From Rugalucina vietnamica (Eukaryota; Mollusca; Bivalvia; Lucinida; Lucinidae), in assembly GCA_964017185.1 (NCBI GenBank), contig OZ024876.1, positions 13,331,726 to 13,395,725 on the forward strand: a DNA stretch of 64,000 nucleotides, given 5' to 3'. Below, one piece after another: positions 21,243 to 31,184 of the stretch (position 1 is its first letter; every line of letters begins with the position of its first letter). The translations under genes were made by a program, and so were the position numbers. The notes beneath the pieces were generated by a model. It did no database searches. It was not told the origin of the DNA and saw nothing but the letters and a program-made list of their open reading frames with translations.

Positions 21243-21565
21243 TTAATCATCGAGTTCAACAAGGTAATGCCATTTCGTAATAAGATGACCCGGATTTGCG
21301 AGAATTTCGTTCCAATGTTCGAATTCACTCGCTTCCGTTGATCCAAATCCGAGTTGCATTCGACCGATGACGTCATCACTGCGTATTCGGTCGTGGTCAA
21401 ATACTAAAATGTTGAGCGACGTAACTGATAGATCGTCCATCTTGGGTGATATGGTGAAGGTGAAGGTCTCTTCGAAAACCGGATGTGACGTCTTTTTCTT
21501 CGTTGTAGTTTGTCTCTTGGACGCCTGATTAGACGATTGTGAAACTTCAACCCGGACATAAGGGT
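21243..21565 (-). CDS. Synaptotagmin-like C2 domain protein, last coding exon
   Basis: This exon encodes the main part of a C2 domain and the C-terminus. Read on the minus strand, an acceptor (TTAATCTGTTTCAG) is followed by a phase-1 start that completes an Asp codon begun in the previous exon: D-PYVRVEVS, then KRQTTTKKKTSHPVFEETF, LNILVFDHDRIRSDDVIG, FEHWNEILANP and KWHYLVELDD, stop at 21243-21245. The order matches the C2B domain of synaptotagmins, including the C-terminal WHxL motif. The three loop-3 Asp residues (FDHD and the last Asp of SDD) and the Asp of DPYV are present, while the first loop-1 Asp is replaced by Gln (LPQHQLTG), so calcium binding may be altered. Synaptotagmins act in vesicle trafficking. 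I cannot assign the subfamily. The R1 MITE starts 15 bp downstream. Confidence 0.88.
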
Positions 21566-21683
21566 CTGAAACAGATTAAGGAACATTCATTTTATTATTG
21601 AGGTAATTCTCATATGGTTTGACGGCTTCAAATAATAGATCAACATTTATTTATTGGCTCCTGTAAACGTGGCTTATGACCTA

Positions 21684-21835
21684 TATTCGTTAGAACCGCC
21701 TTGCCGAGGCGGTCCTGAGGCGTACCCATAATCAATGTTCTGAGCAAAAGTAAGAAAAATATATTAAAAATATTCTACTAAAATTATCAGTTTTTACAAC
21801 ATCGGTATATTATATGGACGTGTTTTCGTAAGGAA
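21684..21835. mobile_element. R3 half element
   Basis: Starts near GTTAGAACCGCCTTGCCGAG, then GCGTACCCATAATCAATG, GAGCAAAAGTAAGAAAAAT and ends ATGGACGTGTTTTCGTAA. It is the right half of R3, with a short hairpin at the centre. Confidence 0.75.
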
Positions 21836-22276
21836 CCCAATTGGCGTTTGACAGCTGAGAAATACTTCTCTGTTAACGCATTTCACAACAAACGCTGCCT
21901 CTTATTGAGGTTTGTACCATTATTCTATAGTGGCCGCATTGTTTATTGTCACCTCCCCGTCACCAAGTGTGCCCCGTTTTAACTGTTTAGTTAACGGAAC
22001 TCGGAACCAAAAATGACCTTTGCCCAGACATGTTTACAAAATGCATTATAATAAGGCCATGGCAGCTGAAAAATTGGCGTTTCAAGATCATTACGCCGGC
22101 CCGTTGTAGTTGCAAATTCGTCGATACACATACGTAGGTCATTCAAAAAGTAATGCAATATGAAGCGTATTTTTGTGTATTTTTATCTGACAGAGGTAAT
22201 GTTTTCAATTTTTGAAAGTTTGATTCAATCTGCATTCAGGAAATAAACATCAACTAAATCGGACCATACACTTCAT

Positions 22277-22289
22277 GTTACTTAGCAAC
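22277..22289. promoter_or_regulatory. X-box-like motif 1
   Basis: GTTACTTAGCAAC: two half-sites arranged as in the RFX X-box consensus GTNRCC-N(0-3)-RGYAAC, with one deviation in the left half. Confidence 0.5.
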
Positions 22290-22478
22290 CATAGAATGAC
22301 AGCCAAGGTGTCATGGCCGCGAAAACCACTTTTCAAAAATCAATTAAATAAACATAAAGCTTTGGTATTTCTTTGCTGGTGTTTTAAATATCTATCTTTT
22401 AACATGTTTGTGTAATGTCACCTTAGCCAGAACTTTCTAGGCAACTGCAATGTTCATACAGCCCCACACGTGTCAGCT

Positions 22479-22491
22479 GTTGCTTAGCAAC
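22479..22491. promoter_or_regulatory. X-box-like motif 2
   Basis: GTTGCTTAGCAAC. The outer GTTGC/GCAAC arms are perfect inverted repeats. Confidence 0.55.
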
Positions 22492-22537
22492 GCCAGAACC
22501 TATGCAATTTTGATTTATGCATTTTTCATAGATTTTG

Positions 22538-22550
22538 GTTGCTAGGCAAC
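22538..22550. promoter_or_regulatory. X-box-like motif 3
   Basis: GTTGCTAGGCAAC. Perfect GTTGC/GCAAC arms around TAG. Confidence 0.55.
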
Positions 22551-22845
22551 GAACTATGTTATCTGAGAATTGCATTTTATAGCAAGTAGTTCACAATGCG
22601 TCAATGGCAGAAATAAATAGGTGTATACATATTTGATTAAACAGACTAGATGTAAAATTGTAGCAGAAATTGTATCTCTACCCCCATTTTTCACCCTTCG
22701 AAAGAGAAATTTTAGTCATTTTTTCAACTTTGATTGGTTGTCATTTAAAATATATCGATCAGATTACATTATCTTGAACACTAAATGCAACTATTTTAAG
22801 TTCGGTGTAAGAAAATAAAGTGAATATGTTTAATTTGGTTTTCCT

Positions 22846-22859
22846 GTTACCATGGCAAC
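22846..22859. promoter_or_regulatory. X-box motif 4, full consensus
   Basis: GTTACCATGGCAAC fits the RFX consensus GTNRCC-N(0-3)-RGYAAC in both halves with a two-base spacer. It is the strongest of the five. Confidence 0.65.
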
Positions 22860-22903
22860 GGTTTTTAGAGTCGTGGCCAAGTGCCTTTTCCCAGTGTTCT
22901 ATT

Positions 22904-22916
22904 GTTGCTAGGCAAC
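22904..22916. promoter_or_regulatory. X-box-like motif 5
   Basis: GTTGCTAGGCAAC, identical to motif 3, 45 bp from motif 4. Confidence 0.55.
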
Positions 22917-23380
22917 AGGAAGTCGAGCATGTGACTAGGTGTTGAACTGTCTCGCAGAGGGCAAATTGAATTTATGTTTCAAGAAAGCTAAATCAAACTT
23001 TAATAACGTGTTCAAACAAAAATTTATGGTCAATATTGCATTACTTATTGAATGACCCTCGTATATTTGTTTCTTATGTTTTGTTTCTTTCCTTGATTTA
23101 TTTTTTAAACTAAACAATTCAGGGCTATCTAAATTCCACCATCGTACAAACATTTATTGCAATTTATTCAAATATATTTACATTTTTCCAAAACCTCATT
23201 AGATAAACCATTAGATGTTCATCTGTGTTCATACTTCCATGAACAACATTGCGTCACGCGACGTGACGTAATCCAAACTTGCCGTCAAAAACATGACTTT
23301 CGCCAATCTGATTGGACGTTGTAAACGTCGACGCCGTTCCGCTGTTTGAACACACACTGTGTGTAGATTCTCTGTTTGCT

Positions 23381-23704
23381 GGTAAATCTGACCGCCTTGG
23401 TGATTTATCAACAAGCGATAGAGAGAAATGAATGTAAATATAAGCAATGAGTTTAATTTTTCTGTTGTTCATGGAGCTATGAACCGCAGTGGGTCGCTAG
23501 CAAAGCTTACATGAACCCCTTCGGGGTTCATTCACTTTGCACGGTAAATGTGACCGCCTTGGTGATTTGTCAACAAGCGATAGTAAGAAATGAATGTAAA
23601 TATAAGCAATGAGTTTAATTTTTCTGTTGTTCATGGAGCTATGAACCGCAGTGGGTCGCTAGCAAAGCTTACATGAACCCCTTCGGGGTTCATTCACTTT
23701 GCAC
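23381..23704. repeat. Tandem duplication 2 x 162 bp with nested hairpins
   Basis: Copies 23381-23542 and 23543-23704 are aligned without gaps at a 162 bp period and differ at about five positions. Each holds the hairpin TGAACCCCTTCGGGGTTCA. The second copy also pairs with 23705-23737 (GCGACCCACAGCGG and TTCATAGCTCCATGAAC are complementary to TTCATGGAGCTATGAACCGC and GTGGGTCGC). Lies in the intron. Confidence 0.9.
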
Positions 23705-23759
23705 GCGACCCACAGCGGTTCATAGCTCCATGAACACCAGAAAAATGAAATTCATTTCT

Positions 23760-24314
23760 TAAATGCATACTTTTAAAAGTCCAATATATTTCTTAGAGTC
23801 CGTTTTAAAAAGTGATTCGATTGTTAAAGATTTGCAAAATGTTCAAAAATAGTATTTTACACAGATATCAGCGTTTTGGACTTTTGGACACATGTTTGAC
23901 ACCATTGTTTCCATTTGTACCTTTTGTAGTCAATGTCGTGCTGTCATGTTATATAACTTATGTCAGGGTTGTGTCACCTTTAGTCATATGTTGCAGCCAA
24001 CCCAGGCTGTATCTCAGCTGCGTTTGATATGTAGCTATATGTCTTTTATGCCATATAATGTCCTTTAAAAGATGGCTATACTTAACGACTAAAGCTGAAA
24101 ACTGAAAATTTCTTCAAGAGAAAATTACGTTAAAATATTTTAGGTGTTTCCTCCAAAGTTTTTTTTTTTCCAAGTGTATATAACCCCATATCATAATTCA
24201 TTTGCTAGGTTTTTCTAAACGTGTCATACTGAAAAAGATATGTATTCAGTTGAAACTATTTCTTATTTCATTATCACGATTTTCATATTTTGAAGTATTG
24301 TAATTTGTATACCA
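23760..24314. other. Intronic non-coding spacer
   Basis: AT-rich intron sequence without a recognised repeat or exon. Confidence 0.35.
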
Positions 24315-25088
24315 GATGATCCCGAGAACGCTCACCTGAGATTTGGTCTGTGAAAAATGACACCAGGCTAAGATCATTTTGGCTATGGTCAAAATAACAT
24401 TGACATTGAAACCTCACATGACTTTACTACCTCATTACTATCTAATAATTTTCAGGTCACAGGCTAAAAATACTTATTATAATATATAAATGTTTTGACT
24501 TGTTCGCATTGGAAAGCATGTTACCAAATTTGGCCTTGCGTAAAATATACAGGTCTTGGACATCCCAATGTCATGACTTTTACAAACTACAATGGGCCAG
24601 AGTCTATGATGCTACATACCAAGTTTGGTTGAAATCGGTCCAGAAGATTCTTAAAGGTTATATGGGCATGGCGGCCATCTTGTCATGTGACGGGGACAAT
24701 TTATACAAAATCTGGTTCTCGTTTCCTAATGATACTTAATGATAATCAAATTAATTTTGATTTAGATTAGCCAAGTGGTCGCTGAGAAAATTTTGATTGT
24801 CCAGAGTCCCTGCCACTACATACCAGGTCTGGTGGAATTCGGTCGACTGGTCCCAGAGGAGAGGATTTTAAATGTTTGTACAATATATGGGCATGGTGGC
24901 CATTTTGGTCATGTGACATTGACCATTTATACGACCTTTGGTTCTTCCTTCCTGAGGATATCCGTTATTCCCCATAAAGTATAGTTTGATTGGCCCAGTG
25001 GTTTCAGAGGAGATGTTTAAATTGTTGACGGCAACAACGACGACGACGACGGACGACAGAGCATGCCTATACTATAAACTCACCTGTT
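24315..25088 (+). mobile_element. R6 element in the intron
   Basis: Starts at ACGCTCACCTGAGATTTGG, contains GGGCATGGCGGCCATCTTGT, CATGTGACATTGACC and the low-complexity GACGACGACGACGG near the end, and finishes at AAACTCACCTGTTAG. The order agrees with the copies at 28925 and 61716. Confidence 0.8.
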
Positions 25089-25124
25089 AGCCGGTAAGCT
25101 GCGACAAGGGTACCATAATAAGTC

Positions 25125-25215
25125 AAACCACATTTGAAGAGGCTTAAGTAACCGAAACCGCGGTTTCTCACTAATATTTTCACTGCTCTTAAAGGATCTC
25201 AGTTTTATTTTATTC
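25125..25215 (+). repeat. R2 fragment in the intron
   Basis: AAGAGGCTTAAGTAACCG, AAACCGCGGTTTCTCAC and CACTGCTCTTAAAGGATCTC, the R2 core with GGCCCATCCCC deleted. Confidence 0.7.
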
Positions 25216-25416
25216 CGTATCTCTACGAAGTATCCTGGCAGTTGGCATAATTCTTTCAGATTTGTTTTTCTTTTCGGCATAATTCTACAAGTAAACAGCA
25301 TATTCATACTGTTCGTTTGCCTTAATTATTGAACACCCGAAATCGGACGTCATCCTGACGTAGAAGGAATAAAGCAGCAAAGACACATAATTGTATAATT
25401 ATAAAATCTAACAAAC

Positions 25417-25528
25417 CTGGAGGTCCCGTTAACTGATGCTGGGGCAGCGCCTTAGCCTGGTCTATCATCACGTGTAGAAGTCCATCTCGGGGTTCGAACC
25501 TCACTCCTACAGATATAAACCCGAGATC
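25417..25528 (-). CDS. Synaptotagmin-like C2 domain protein, penultimate coding exon
   Basis: On the minus strand a pyrimidine-rich acceptor (TCTTTTTTGCAG) precedes 37 codons plus one base, then donor GTTTGT. The product begins DLGFISVGVRFEPRDG and ends ALPQHQLTGPP, which is the first two strands and loop 1 of a C2 domain; joined to the next exon it reads PP-DPYVRV, exactly as C2 domains do. The pair of exons gives about 144 residues, the usual length of a synaptotagmin C2B module. The upstream exons (C2A, linker, membrane segment) should lie at higher coordinates on the minus strand, but I could not identify them here. An R4 tail begins 31 bp upstream of the acceptor, inside the preceding intron. 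Confidence 0.87.
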
Positions 25529-25558
25529 CTGCAAAAAAGAGAGAAAAAAGTACATTAA

Positions 25559-25738
25559 AAGGTACAAGTAGGCAATGATCAGGAAATGGCGCAATCAGAA
25601 AAAAATTCCCACTCCATAAACCGAGGGGTGGGAAAAAATAAAATTACACTTAGGAACTTATACCACAAAAAAACATTTCTTAAGCCGAGTGAGCAGCTAT
25701 TCCTCAATAGGCGGCCACTCAGTTACCTAATATGAAAA
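25559..25738 (-). mobile_element. R4 retroelement 3' tail, minus strand
   Basis: Reverse complement of the R4 end: AGGTACAAGTAGGCAATGAT, CACTCCATAAACCGAGG, GCCGAGTGAGCAGCTATTC and GCGGCCACTCAGTTACC. Confidence 0.87.
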
Positions 25739-25794
25739 TGAATATAATGCTCAAACATTACAAAAACACCCTTTTATGACGAATGGAGTTGCCC

Positions 25795-25965
25795 GTCATT
25801 ATCATTTGGATGAGCTCACTTTCTTTTTGGGGACATCAGGTGTGATAATATATTTTTTTCATTTTTCGATGAAATACTTTTAAGCAAACAGAAAAGCCCA
25901 ATATGGGACGCCGCGTTCTGCGTCCCATAAAAAGTAAGCCTGGCTTAAATGAGTTAACTGGTTAA
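25795..25965 (-). repeat. R5 repeat copy, minus strand
   Basis: Reverse complement of the R5 order: TTTTAAGCAAACAGAAAAGC, CAATATGGGACGCCGCGTTC, AAAGTAAGCCTGGCTTAAAT. Confidence 0.7.
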
Positions 25966-26980
25966 GCCGTGTTATAGGAAAGTGGTTTGCTTAATGCGAA
26001 GTACAGCCTTAGATCAGCATCTCAGCACCTGCGTATCTGATCAGCGTGAATGGACCAGAGCAGTCAACCATATAAACCACGACATCACCATGGTGAATCA
26101 AAGACGAGTACATCAAAAACACATCGAGTTGTACGGCACATGGAGTTCCATGGAATGCCAAACAACATCATCGAAACTCTGAATCGAAAGTGAAACAACA
26201 GTTGAACCCAAAACCTGACAGTGAGCTTCGACCCCAACCAAAGTGAGATGAGTAGCTACATGCCGGTGCCACCTTGGTCTCCGAAAAATCCACGCAAGAA
26301 TGTTAGGCCAACCGCTCGTGTTTTACGCATATGTTTTCCGCTACCTCTGCTTGTTCTTGGTTCATAACTATTTACTACTCAAAAGTTTGAACAGGATCTA
26401 AATTTAATTTTACAGGACATAATCTTAGATATAAATTTTTGCTATAGATATGTAGGAGAACCATCAATGTGCTTCACTTTTTTTCGCGGTGCCTGCAAGC
26501 GCTTCTCGCAGATTTGCAGAAACGATGGAAATCCCCACAAACTGAAAAAAAGCGAATTGAGCTACGGGCATTGATTGAGAGTTTACAGCGTTTTAAAACA
26601 TTTGTTATTGGAATAATTCTAAATGGAAATTTGCATTATGTGATTAATACATTTGACAACATATTTACGCTCTTTTGAGCCAACCAGAGTGCGTATTCAA
26701 AATCGGTTTTCAGTTCCATACACACACTGCAAAGGAGAACATTTTAAGCGATTTTTTATTGTTTGAATAAGAAACGCATTTTTGACATTTTTGTTGAATT
26801 TTTAAAAACGGCTGTTTTATCACTCAGTGGATATCAACCTTTACATACAAAGAAACGTTTTCGTGGTTAAATGATTCTTGAAACCAGTGTTAGAGGAAAC
26901 GTGTACTCCTATGCCCACCTAAACCGGCGTGTACTGTCACAGAAGTAGTCTAGAGGCTGGAAATTTTGGATTTACATCAG
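25966..26980. other. Non-coding stretch
   Basis: One kilobase without a supported gene. The frame at 26469-26678 reads hydrophilic (LADLQKRWKSPQTEKKRIEL) but has no recognised family and no clear splice sites, so I do not call it. Confidence 0.35.
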
Positions 26981-26982
26981 GA

Positions 26983-27217
26983 TAACATGTCCGTGCAATT
27001 TGTACCCCCTTAAACCCCACTTTTATATAGAAAAACTGGGGTTTGCAGGGGTAAACCTATTTTTCTTATTTTTGCTCCAAAACATAGATTGTGTTCTAAC
27101 ATGTACCCACAATCTATGTTTTGAGCAAAAATAAGAAAAATATCATTTTTTTCCAGTGAAAACTTTCAATTTTTACAACCAAAAAAAATTTCTGTATATT
27201 ACATGGACGTGTTTTCG
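26983..27217. mobile_element. R3 palindromic MITE
   Basis: AACATGTCCGTGCAATTTGT left end, GGGGTTTGCAGGGGTAAACC, a short central hairpin around GTTCTAACATGTACCC, and right end TTACATGGACGTGTTTTCGT. Confidence 0.85.
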
Positions 27218-27345
27218 TAATGAGAAAGTAGAGGAATTGAACTATCCGTGTAGCGAAAACAAAAGCGCTGATCAGTGGAAGCTGATCTGCGCCTTTCTTT
27301 TCGCCTATGCAGATTGTTGGTTTTCACATGACGCGACATTTATCT
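27218..27345. mobile_element. R1 MITE right half
   Basis: GTAGAGGAATTGAACTATCC, GTGTAGCGAAAACAAAAGC, GCTGATCTGCGCCTTTC and TTGGTTTTCACATGACGCG. The left half is missing and R3 abuts it. Confidence 0.75.
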
Positions 27346-28202
27346 CGGAATGGTATGAACCTTTTAAACGATCCTAATTGTTAAGTGAAATATCTGTGAC
27401 ACTCTGTTGTTATGGTGTTTTCATCGATTGAAGTAAGACAATGAACCAGAAGTGATCTCAGAATTAATGATGGTACAAATTAGGTCTTGTTCTTCCATAA
27501 CGGTTGGAAATTCCGTGCTTTTGATGTTTGTTCCACTCCTATAATGACAAAGTATCATGAAAAAATTCTCTCTAATACAAACTAGAATTATATTATTATT
27601 TTGATCTGACATTTGTCAACACTGTAATCGACTAATTAGCTCACATTTTACATCTGTATAAGCTGCTTCTTTGGTCCTTAATGCAAACACTGACACTGCA
27701 AAATATAATTTCCGAGAAAGAACAAAAAATAATAAGTTTTAAGTTCTAACTAAACGATGAAAACATCATAATTTCCTTTTCTCATCTTAGAAAAAAAATT
27801 ATAAAGTCAGTTTACAGAATTTGAACTTTTCACATACAACAGCTCTTCTATATCATTTTTATTCTTTGTCTGCTGGTCCCATTTGTAACTGGAACTTGTT
27901 TATCGAAAACTAAACCCAAAATTATCCATCGGCGCCAAAGATACGGGACTTTATCTAATTGACAGGACTATTTTCATATAAGAGTAGTCTCCATTGGTAA
28001 AAAAATAAAAATCAAAATAATTCACTTAAATGGTCATAAAATGTTTTGAAACTGAAACTATAAGTTTACAAAATGATTTATAATTGTTTTCAAATGATAA
28101 TTTGTTTGTTTTAGTTGTTCGTATTGATGATTTTCAAAATATTCAATGTGCTGCTATGATGTCATAGTGGCACTAATAAATATTCATGAGATAAAATTCC
28201 AA
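27346..28202. other. Non-coding spacer
   Basis: AT-rich (strongly so between 27700 and 28180). A minus-strand frame at 27421-27612 follows a plausible acceptor but has no recognisable product. Confidence 0.35.
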
Positions 28203-28484
28203 ATTTCAAAACAAGCTATAGATATTTCTGTGGTGGTTCTTTTTGTTTTATGTCTTGGTGTATAAATTTTTTTGTGCTGTTGGCGCCTTATGTATGTTTT
28301 CATATTTTTAGTTAAGTTAAGGTAACTGAGTGGCCACCTATTGGGAAAATAGCTGCTCATTCGGCTTACGATATGTTTCATGGTATAAGTACCTGATTGT
28401 TAGTTTGGTTTTTTCCCACCTCGGTTTTTGGAGTGGGAATCTTTTTCTGATTGCGCCTTTTCCTGATCTTTGCCTACTTGTGCC
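28203..28484 (+). mobile_element. R4 retroelement 3' tail, young subfamily
   Basis: Starts at ATATTTCTGTGGTGGTTC and runs to GCCTACTTGTGCCTCC. Nearly identical to the tails at 49250-49727, 52513-53272 and 62727-63285, including the diagnostic GTTAAGTTAAGGTAACTGAG. Confidence 0.9.
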
Positions 28485-28639
28485 TCCGAAATCAGTGATG
28501 ATAATTTGGTGAGGTTTTCTGCGATCAGTTCTTTTATCAATGTCTGTTTCATATTTACGAACTCAAAACCTTTAGATATGACCTTTAATGTATTATACAG
28601 TTTTTTCTTATTCTGTAAATTTTGAAATTTTTCAGTACA

Positions 28640-28806
28640 AAATGTTCGATATTTTTCTTTTTTTGCTCAAAACATTGATTGTGGGTACACGTTAGAACTG
28701 TCCACAATCTATGTTTTGGAGCAAAAATGAAAATAGATATACAGCTGCATACCCTAGTTTTCCGATGTAAAAGTGGGGTTGACGGGGGTATACATTACAC
28801 GAACAT
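28640..28806. mobile_element. R3 palindromic MITE, shortened
   Basis: TTTTTTTGCTCAAAACATTG, GTGGGTACACGTTAGAACTG, TCCACAATCTATGTTTTGG, then GGGGGTATACATTACACG. Most of the left arm is absent. Confidence 0.75.
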
Positions 28807-28924
28807 AATTTCCTAGTGTACATGATTTTGGCGATATACAGATGCGAGATTGAATGATTTCTTGTGTCATTTGCATGCTTTGGAAGGATGCGATGTTTTG
28901 GAAGGATATAGGACACTTATGTGA

Positions 28925-30060
28925 AACTGGCAGCTCCTGTAAACGCTCACCTGAGATCTGAGATATATACCAATAAACTTGTTTGTCTATAATGGTCATG
29001 TACATGTATATAGCCCCAGGACAGGATCAGAATAACCCCTGTGATCAATCTGTTTTTCAAGTCCATAAATATTCTGTCCATTTGCACATTTCTTGAAAGT
29101 TTTTCCCTTCAAGGACATTTTAATAGTTTTCTGTATATGTGACCTATGTTGACCTTGTCGTAAAATCTGTCAAGGTCATCACGGGGTCACGGTTTATACA
29201 CACTGCGTAATGCTCTACTCTTATTAACTTCATGTCAAGCTTCGTTGCAAAAGGGTTCAGCAGTTCCTGAGAAGATTTACGATATACGTACAAGAACCAT
29301 CTTGGCCATGCGACCTGGTATTTATAAGCACCGTTGGTTACCCCTGGAAACAGATGTTTCCTATAAAATTTGACTTTGATTGTAAAAGCGGTTTTAGGGA
29401 AGATCTTTGAATATTATTGTTATATACATGTATTCAGCCCCGGGGTGGGGACAGACCCACCCCTTGGATCCAAATTGTTTTCAGAATATTAAATCTCCAG
29501 TTAGTTTGTTCACTTCCTGTATGTTTTGCCTTTCAAATCATTTTAATATTTTTTCCCCAAATACATTGGCGACTTATGTTGACCTTGCCATAAAATAGGT
29601 CAATGTTATCACAGGGTCAAAATTTGTGTGCACATTGTAGTACTCCAATCCCCAATTATACATGTCAAGTATGTTGAAATTGGTCCAACGACTCCGGAGC
29701 AGAGCAAATTTGAAGGTATTTTTACCATACCGGTATGGCGGACATCTTGGTCATGTGACCTAGATTATTTATGTATACATTGGTTCCACTTTCTATAAAT
29801 GCTTCATATAAAATTTAAAATTTAGCTTTGATGGGCCAAGTGATTTCAGCAACTTAAATCTTCAGTGCATTTGCCCGTTTCCTAGACCGTTTATATAAAC
29901 TTTTGTTTCCCCTTCCTAAGTATCCCTGCATGAAGTTTGGCTTTAATTGGCCAAGCGGTTTCAGAGGAGAATATTTTTAAAATTGTGGACGACAGACGGA
30001 TAGACGCAAGGACGCCGGAGCATGACCATCCTATAAGTTCATCTTCGGCACTGGTGAGCT
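28925..30060 (+). mobile_element. R6 element, with internal duplication
   Basis: Starts at AGCTCCTGTAAACGCTCACC and ends near CACTGGTGAGCTAAAAATG. The blocks TTGACCTTG-CGTAAAAT-GGTCA and CATCTTGG-CATG each occur twice (about 29150-29320 and 29580-29760), so the element is partly duplicated. GACAGACGGATAGACGCAAG near the end is the degenerate form of the ACGACGG stretch. Confidence 0.75.
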
Positions 30061-30530
30061 AAAAATGTTTTTCCCCTTTTGAAAACACCCCTTAAATACC
30101 TTTAAGTTACATCTTTCTCCGAAACAAACACTTGCAAAATTTTAGCGCTGAAAACCAAACATGGTACCGGTTTAACCATTATAATATATAGCAGGTAAAA
30201 TATATCTTGATCAATGATATCCAGCAATGAAAAAAAATAATAAGATGTGTGACGGAATAGCCTCCCTTGGAACAATACATTGGCGCAACGTATTAGCGGC
30301 ATATTAAGTGCTTGTAATATGCAACTTTCAAACTCGAAACTTTGTGAAGCGAGTAAGTCTTGACTATATAGCGCAGTAAACCACCCTTGGTGGATGAGCA
30401 TGCTTTTCCATCGACGGGGCTTGCTGTGGCTTGGCTCGGCCGTTCGTTACATTTGGTGGCAGCGTTACAGACAAATCGACTAGTGGCTTGCTTTCATTGA
30501 TTAAAGTCCCGTTGAGAAACCAGAGACCAG
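30061..30530. other. Non-coding spacer
   Basis: No gene or repeat recognised. The segment GGCTTGGCTCGGCCGTTCG near 30430 is locally GC-rich. Confidence 0.35.
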
Positions 30531-30534
30531 AATT

Positions 30535-30775
30535 ACAATCATCCCTTAAAGTTAAAGAAGACCTTAGTTAAGGTGACAAATTTTGACTCGATACTTTACC
30601 ATTAAAGTCAAAAACTTCTTTTACAAATACATGTATATATACAGGTGTGTAAAATAAAATGTCACCTACATAATAAAACCGATGAATTTGATTTCAGAAC
30701 GTTTTAGATGCATCTTTTTGGATGCTAGGTTCGTCACCTTAACTAAGGTCTTTCTTAACTTTAAAGGAGGATTGT
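30535..30775. mobile_element. 241 bp MITE with 43 bp TIRs and AATT duplication
   Basis: Ends ACAATCATCCCTTAAAG and CTTTAAAGGAGGATTGT; the arms stay complementary for about 43 bp (through CCTTAGTTAAGGTGAC). AATT flanks both ends (30531-30534, 30776-30779). No coding sequence. Confidence 0.88.
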
Positions 30776-30779
30776 AATT

Positions 30780-31184
30780 AAGGGCCCAGCTATCTAAACA
30801 TACGATCACAATGCCTTCCTTAACAGCTCTGTCCTGCAGAGACAGTCGAACAGCCACTTAATTGCTTGCATAAAGCCTGTTGATAAGTGAATTAAATTTG
30901 TCTTCATGGTATTGCTATTGTCGTTGTCATCGATCGAACTTGAAGAGTTTGCCTGCAGTGATTTTGGAGCCGGTAAAGAATTAATTGGTGAACAAATAAT
31001 GTCTTGTGAAGAACGCTCAAAATTAATCGTTACGTGCTTCTGTTAGCTGTGTCCTTCACACATTAAAGTAAATTAGTATCCTAGAGCATTCTTTAAACTT
31101 TCTGAACTCCAATGATTTGTCTGCTCCTATGACACTTAAGCCACGATGGTGCTTTAATGAGAATCTTTCTTAAGAGTTTCTTCT
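30780..31184. other. Non-coding spacer
   Basis: Nothing recognised apart from a possible short splice-like pattern near 30810-30850 on the minus strand, too weak to call. Confidence 0.3.

Larger units (their letters stand above)
22133..23061. mobile_element. Mariner-like non-autonomous TIR element, 929 bp
   Basis: Terminal inverted repeats match over about 31 bp with three differences (left CGTAGGTCATTCAAAAAGTA, right complement CGAGGGTCATTCAATAAGTA, both continuing TGCAATAT). It is flanked by TA on both sides (22131-22132, 23062-23063), the target duplication of Tc1/mariner elements. I see no transposase frame with a DDD or DDE pattern, so it is non-autonomous. Its interior carries five near-palindromic GTTGC/GCAAC motifs listed separately. 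It lies in the intron of the synaptotagmin-like gene. Confidence 0.85.
21566..25416 (-). other. Intron of the synaptotagmin-like gene, 3,851 bp
   Basis: Minus-strand donor GTTTGT at 25416 and acceptor CAG at 21566. The flanking exons join in phase 1 across it. It is filled with mobile DNA: an R3 fragment, a mariner-like element with X-box-like sites, a tandem repeat with a hairpin, an R6 copy and an R2 copy. Confidence 0.85.

Noticed and set aside
26469-26678. Hydrophilic 69-codon frame as a possible exon
   Set aside because: No family recognised, no convincing splice sites, and no conserved neighbour.
30810-30860. Possible micro-exon on the minus strand (CTGCAG acceptor, GTATGT donor)
   Set aside because: Only about 30 bp with no recognisable protein context; splice-like signals are expected by chance.
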